A stretch of 10,881 nt of DNA from Planctomycetota bacterium (GTDB lineage Bacteria > Planctomycetota > Phycisphaerae > WQYP01). The notes beneath the pieces are model-generated. The model ran no database searches. It was given only the letters and a program-made list of their open reading frames with translations, and had not been told where the DNA came from. Below are positions 7,677-10,881 of this stretch, piece by piece (the first letter of the stretch is position 1; each line of letters opens with the position of its first letter). The DNA is taken from assembly GCA_021799715.1 (NCBI GenBank), contig JAJYZY010000077.1, positions 1-10,881 of the forward strand, in the 5' to 3' direction. Both the position numbers and the translations under genes were made by a program.

Positions 7677-8266
7677 CGTCTGCCTCCTTTGCCGCCGATC
7701 GCGATTTTGCGACTGTTGCGGGACTTGGGCGATTTACCGGCCGGGAGTGGTCGCCGTAGGCGCTGCCCCCCGGCAGCGCCTACGGCTCCGCGCGCGGTCG
7801 TGTGGTAAACCGCGGGATATCCCATCTGGAGCAGTATGTCATCTTCCTTACGGTGCATGACCTTGGCCTGCGCCGCCGTCATATCATCGTAGCCGATACA
7901 ATGCAGCAGGCTGTGAATGGCGTAGAGCAGTATTTCAAGCTCCGGGCGATGATGGCGCATGGCCGCCTGCCGTTGTGCCTCATCGACGCAGATAATCGTT
8001 TCGACCTCCAGGGGCGCAAGCTCACAATCCGTCGGGGTGTAATTGAAGGTCAGCACATCCGTGGTGTTGGGCAGATTCATGGTTCGCCGATGATATTCAA
8101 TCATGCGTTGATCATCCACCAGATGAATCGTCCATGTACCGCTGATCACATTGACCAGACCCGCCGCGCGTTGCGCCTCAGCGCCTATCCATCGGCGCAT
8201 GGCGGGCGGCACGGCAAGCCTGATGCGGCCGGTGGCAGGGGGCAGTATCTCCATATCAATGGTCAT
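7673..8266 (-). CDS. ybeY: Endoribonuclease / rRNA maturation factor YbeY, with C-terminal extension
   Basis: YbeY is a single-strand endoribonuclease used in 16S rRNA 3'-end processing and ribosome quality control. The family core is visible: IHLVDDQRMIEYHRR (47-61), NTTDVLTF (67-74), ICVDEAQRQA (92-101) and the metal site HSLLHCIGYDD (118-128). H118 and H122 match the first two metal ligands, but the usual third His is D128. Family members usually end soon after the EDDILLQMG helix (141-149). This protein runs on for about 48 residues as a Gly/Arg/Lys-rich tail, and a perfect DNA palindrome lies within that tail (7753-7786). The ATG at 8266 follows AAGGA at 8273-8277 with a 6-nt spacer, and that signal overlaps the pgpH stop codon. 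It sits between pgpH and a corC-like gene, a common bacterial order that supports the call. Whether the Asp variant is active is not known from the sequence. Confidence 0.93.
   Translation of the reverse strand: MTIDMEILPPATGRIRLAVPPAMRRWIGAEAQRAAGLVNVISGTWTIHLVDDQRMIEYHRRTMNLPNTTDVLTFNYTPTDCELAPLEVETIICVDEAQRQAAMRHHRPELEILLYAIHSLLHCIGYDDMTAAQAKVMHRKEDDILLQMGYPAVYHTTARGAVGAAGGQRLRRPLPAGKSPKSRNSRKIAIGGKGGRR
7753..7786. repeat. Perfect 15-bp inverted repeat inside the ybeY tail (REP-like palindrome)
   Basis: The left arm GCCGTAGGCGCTGCC (7753-7767) is matched exactly by its reverse complement at 7772-7786, with a four-base CCCC loop. On the ybeY transcript it would fold into a very stable GC-rich hairpin. 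It encodes residues of the Gly/Arg-rich YbeY extension, about 75 bases before the corC start. It has no following U run, so an intrinsic terminator is unlikely. It looks like a REP-type or other small palindromic element. No other copy is visible in this window. Confidence 0.8.
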
Positions 8267-8275
8267 GAAGCTTCC

Positions 8276-10606
8276 TTATGCCGGCCGCGAAACAGGGACG
8301 GCCTTCGGGTAGGGCATGCGGCCATGATACGCGCCCACAAGGGTGCGAACCAGCGACTGTTCAATGGTTGTAAGTTCCAGGAGCGTCAAATTGCAATGGT
8401 CAAATTGACCATCCATCAGTCGCTTGTTGATCATCTGATGCACCGCGCCTTCAATTTTGGCGGCGGTGGGTTCCGGCATGGACCGGATCATGCCTTCCGA
8501 GCCGTCGCAAATCATGAGAATCGCGGTCTCTTTCGAGCGCGGCTTGGGGCCGGGATACCGGAATTCGGTGTCATGGACCTGCGAGGCCTGTCCGCCGGTA
8601 AGTGTCTCACGGGCCTGCTTTTCACGCGCGGCATGGAAAAAATATTCCACAATCGTCGTGCCGTGATGTTCGGCGATAAAATCCCGCACGGCCAGCGGCA
8701 AATGATATTCACGCGCCAGTTCCAGTCCATCTTTAACATGACCGACAACAATTAACAGGCTCATGGCGGGCGAAAGTTTTTCATGGCGATTCTGGCCGGC
8801 ATTCATGTTTTCCATGAAATACCCCGGTTTGAGCAGTTTTCCGATGTCATGGTAATAGGCTCCGACGCGGCATAACAAACTGTTGGCGCCCAGTTCCCGC
8901 GCGGCGGCTTCAGCCATGGACCCCAGCACCAGCGAGTGGCTGAATGTGCCGGGAGCCTCCATGGCCAGGCGGCGCAGCAGCGGTTGGTTGGTATCCGAAA
9001 GTTCAAGCAGCGTCATCGCCGTGGTCATGCCGAAAATGCGTTCGACCAGCGGCAGCAATCCGAGCATGACAAAAATGGCCGCGAACACCGCACTGGCCGC
9101 GAGAACCGCCTGATCAAACAGAATCGCGGTGCCCGGTTGCCGCGCTGCATACAGCCAGTCCAAGGGCACGGCCTGCGTTAGCGGCGTTCGTGAAAAGCCG
9201 AAGCCCAATACGGTGGCCCCCGCGACCACCGCTCCCAGCAGGCCCACACGGATCAATTGTGTCCGCGTGCGGATTTCGCCCAGGCAGAATACTAGAATAG
9301 CCGACGTGGCAAAGGCGGTGATGAAAAATGATAGATTCTGTCCCGTGACAACCGTTACCAGCAGCGCATTAAGCCCTGCAATGCCCATGGCAAAGCGCTG
9401 ATCATAAGCGATCACCAGAATCAGTGCGCTTAATAGAATCGGTGCCAGGCCCAGCAGATATATCCATGTGCCCAGTCCGGCCAGCAACGCGATTTTCGCA
9501 GCCAATACCGTCGCCAGAATCAACGCGGCCGGGGCCGCCGGACGGCGAAATGTGCCCTCTCGTATGCGATAGCCAATGTAAACTGCACCAATGGCGCACA
9601 GCACGCACGTGAGGATATAAAGTCCCAGCAGGTGTTCCCACAATGCCCAGGGATGTCGCCGGGCCAATTGTCCGCGCCACGCACTGTAGGCGGCGTGAAG
9701 AATATGCCGGGCGTTCGGTGTGATGATTTCCCCGGCGTGCACCAGCACTTCACCGCGATGAAAGACCATCTGCGGCATGGTAATCGCCGCCTGATTGGCG
9801 GCCGCCAATTTGGCCATGGCAACGGGATCCAGAATAAACGTCGGGGTTTTTTTTGCCGCCAAAAATGCCGAAACCGTATTCCACAATGGTTCTGGAAGGC
9901 ATTGTTCAACCATGGGGCGGAAACCCCGTCCGCGCGAATCCAGCACCCCCAATTCATTGAGCTTGACCCGTCTTTGTACTGCCTTGGACCCACTGACGGT
10001 GCGGACAATAATATTCACCGATGGTGTTCGCGCTATGGCTTCCAAGGTTTTCTGGTCAATGACCGGACGTTGCCGCAGTTCGCCGATGAGCAGTTCTATC
10101 TGACGCGAATACCCGGGAAATTCATTGTCCTCAATCACGCCGTGCAGATATTTCAGCGCATTGGCGCTCATCTGGGGAAAACGTGTTCGCAACGGATCCG
10201 GAAGATCATTCGGCGACCGGATCGCCGCCACATCATACGGCAGGCTGTTGAGTTCCGTGCCGATAATTTCCAGTAGTTTGCCTTTGTCATTAAGTTGCAC
10301 AACCGGATTGGTGTGCAGCAGCGCCTGCAGCCGCAGGGCTTTGAATTTCGCCTGATCCGGCATGCTGAAGGTTACCGGCGAAAGGATTGTGGCCGGAGCC
10401 TTGGTGCCCAGCCAAACGGGTCTTGAATTAGGAATCAATTCCAGAATCAGCAGCGCCAGCACGCACCCGGCGGTAATAATGATAAATGTCCATTGCCGCG
10501 CCGTAATATTTTTCCATATTCGCTGCCGCGGCGAGGCGTCCTCGGCTACAGCCATCCGGCGCAGACTCTTTTTTTCAAACCACATATATTTTCGCTGGCG
10601 GCTCAT
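8276..10606 (-). CDS. pgpH: 7TM-HD family phosphohydrolase, PgpH/YqfF-like cyclic-di-AMP phosphodiesterase
   Basis: This 776-residue membrane protein matches the PgpH/YqfF architecture. A cytoplasmic N-terminus is followed by a first membrane helix at about 39-58 and a long extracytoplasmic domain (about 60-318). Clustered helices run from about 325 to 525 (7TM region), and a cytoplasmic HD phosphohydrolase domain extends from about 540 to 760. HD residues are visible as FSHSL (H557), YYHDIGK (H586-D587), NRHEKLSP (H608), GHVKDG (H623), EHHGT (H647-H648) and MICDGSEG (D701). Known relatives hydrolyse c-di-AMP to pApA and affect osmotic and cell-wall balance; the substrate here is inferred from family. 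The ATG at 10606 has GAGG 8 bases upstream. An internal Met at residue 8 is less likely because it lacks a site. ybeY starts 9 bp after its stop, so they are probably one operon. phoH, often found just upstream in this cluster, is not within the 275 bases available. Confidence 0.93.
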   Translation of the reverse strand: MSRQRKYMWFEKKSLRRMAVAEDASPRQRIWKNITARQWTFIIITAGCVLALLILELIPNSRPVWLGTKAPATILSPVTFSMPDQAKFKALRLQALLHTNPVVQLNDKGKLLEIIGTELNSLPYDVAAIRSPNDLPDPLRTRFPQMSANALKYLHGVIEDNEFPGYSRQIELLIGELRQRPVIDQKTLEAIARTPSVNIIVRTVSGSKAVQRRVKLNELGVLDSRGRGFRPMVEQCLPEPLWNTVSAFLAAKKTPTFILDPVAMAKLAAANQAAITMPQMVFHRGEVLVHAGEIITPNARHILHAAYSAWRGQLARRHPWALWEHLLGLYILTCVLCAIGAVYIGYRIREGTFRRPAAPAALILATVLAAKIALLAGLGTWIYLLGLAPILLSALILVIAYDQRFAMGIAGLNALLVTVVTGQNLSFFITAFATSAILVFCLGEIRTRTQLIRVGLLGAVVAGATVLGFGFSRTPLTQAVPLDWLYAARQPGTAILFDQAVLAASAVFAAIFVMLGLLPLVERIFGMTTAMTLLELSDTNQPLLRRLAMEAPGTFSHSLVLGSMAEAAARELGANSLLCRVGAYYHDIGKLLKPGYFMENMNAGQNRHEKLSPAMSLLIVVGHVKDGLELAREYHLPLAVRDFIAEHHGTTIVEYFFHAAREKQARETLTGGQASQVHDTEFRYPGPKPRSKETAILMICDGSEGMIRSMPEPTAAKIEGAVHQMINKRLMDGQFDHCNLTLLELTTIEQSLVRTLVGAYHGRMPYPKAVPVSRPA

Positions 10607-10723
10607 TGCCGCCGCCTCATGCCCATGTTATCGCGGCTGAATTCATTGCTTTCTGATGGTATCAGCCGCGCCGCCGCCAATCCAGGGTGCCATTAAGCTC
10701 CCGGAATCAGTCCCGAACAATTC
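10607..10723 (-). promoter_or_regulatory. Predicted pgpH 5' leader with a hairpin
   Basis: If transcription begins from the promoter proposed at 10724-10751, pgpH has a leader of about 110 bases. It contains a 9-bp perfect inverted repeat, CGCGGCTGA (10632-10640) with TCAGCCGCG (10662-10670), around a 21-base loop. This lies about 26 bases before the start codon and just upstream of the GAGG ribosome binding site. Only tiny reading frames occur here. It does not match a riboswitch I recognise, and a c-di-AMP (ydaO-type) riboswitch is not evident. Confidence 0.3.
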
Positions 10724-10751
10724 ATTGTATCCGCTGTGGCGGGGCAGCCAA
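10724..10751 (-). promoter_or_regulatory. Candidate sigma-70-type promoter for pgpH-ybeY-corC
   Basis: The minus strand shows TTGGCT (10746-10751), a 16-base spacer and TACAAT (10724-10729), matching the -35 and -10 consensus at 4 of 6 and 5 of 6 positions. It would start transcription at about 10717. A perfect 10-bp palindrome CTCTGCAGAG (10757-10766) lies just upstream of the -35 and could be an operator or chance. The element is predicted by eye only. Confidence 0.3.
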
Positions 10752-10832
10752 AGCGGCTCTGCAGAGTAAGACCACGATAATGGGTCAAAAAAGTCCTATA
10801 ACCGCGAAATATGCGCTAAAGAATTTTTATTA

Positions 10833-10861
10833 TTCATAAAAAAGATAAAATATTTTATAAT
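10833..10861 (+). promoter_or_regulatory. Candidate divergent promoter in an A/T-rich block
   Basis: The plus strand carries TTCATA (10833-10838), a 17-base spacer and a perfect TATAAT (10856-10861). Only 4 of 50 bases at 10821-10870 are G or C, in sharp contrast with the rest of the window. A 14-base A/T palindrome, ATAAAATATTTTAT (10845-10858), overlaps the -10. An ATG at 10871, close to the predicted start point, may open a plus-strand gene that leaves the window. Confidence 0.35.
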
Positions 10862-10881
10862 AGTATATATATGAAACCTCC

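Noticed and set aside
7802..8755. Long plus-strand frame (317 codons) opposite ybeY and the end of pgpH
   Set aside because: It is antisense to two genes with clear family motifs, has a composition expected of a shadow frame and shows no domain.
10610..10693. Tiny minus-strand frames upstream of pgpH (16 and 9 codons, overlapping stop and start)
   Set aside because: Too short and without convincing ribosome binding sites. A leader-peptide role is possible but cannot be supported.
10677..10700. Possible sigma-54 promoter on the minus strand (TGGCAC followed by TTGG)
   Set aside because: The spacing does not place GC 10 bases after GG; the required -12 dinucleotide is TG.
10780..10839. 19-codon plus-strand frame before the A/T-rich block
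   Set aside because: No good ribosome binding site, no recognised family, and its end lies in the candidate promoter.

Overview
The window looks like chromosomal DNA of a Gram-negative bacterium, most probably from the Planctomycetota or a related PVC lineage. This is a judgement from protein style (PurN with a GGRGMHG loop, a large 7TM-HD phosphohydrolase, a divergent CorC/YbeY pair) and from the A/T-rich seven-base repeats between genes. It is not proven by any marker gene. No rRNA, tRNA, CRISPR array, transposase, integrase or phage gene was seen, and most of the window is housekeeping.

Layout, left to right. (1) Positions 1-2555, plus strand: the 3' part of a membrane-anchored GT2 polyprenyl-phosphate glycosyltransferase, overlapping by 4 bp an ArnT/GT39-like GT-C glycosyltransferase. 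Together they suggest one pathway: load a sugar on a polyprenyl phosphate, then transfer it to an acceptor on the outer face of the membrane. (2) Positions 2556-3015: a non-coding gap between convergent genes, holding a degenerate heptamer repeat tract, a short direct repeat and a hairpin abutting the purN stop. (3) Positions 3016-6202, minus strand: Glu dehydrogenase, an MFS transporter and PurN, read in that order, with both junctions overlapping by 4 bp (GTGA and ATGA). (4) Positions 6342-10606, minus strand: pgpH-like 7TM-HD c-di-AMP phosphodiesterase, ybeY and a CorC/HlyC-family CBS membrane protein. This is a conserved bacterial neighbourhood, here without phoH directly upstream. (5) Positions 10607-10881: the pgpH leader, ending in an extremely A/T-rich block that may be a divergent promoter for a plus-strand gene starting at the window edge.

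The most unusual item is a perfect inverted repeat (15-bp arms, 4-nt loop) inside the extra C-terminal coding tail of ybeY, which looks like a REP-type palindrome absorbed into the reading frame. Other points worth checking are a His-to-Asp change at the third metal ligand of YbeY, a changed acidic motif in the ArnT-like protein, and the unusual gdh-MFS-purN grouping. I saw no convincing sign of a wholly new multi-gene system.
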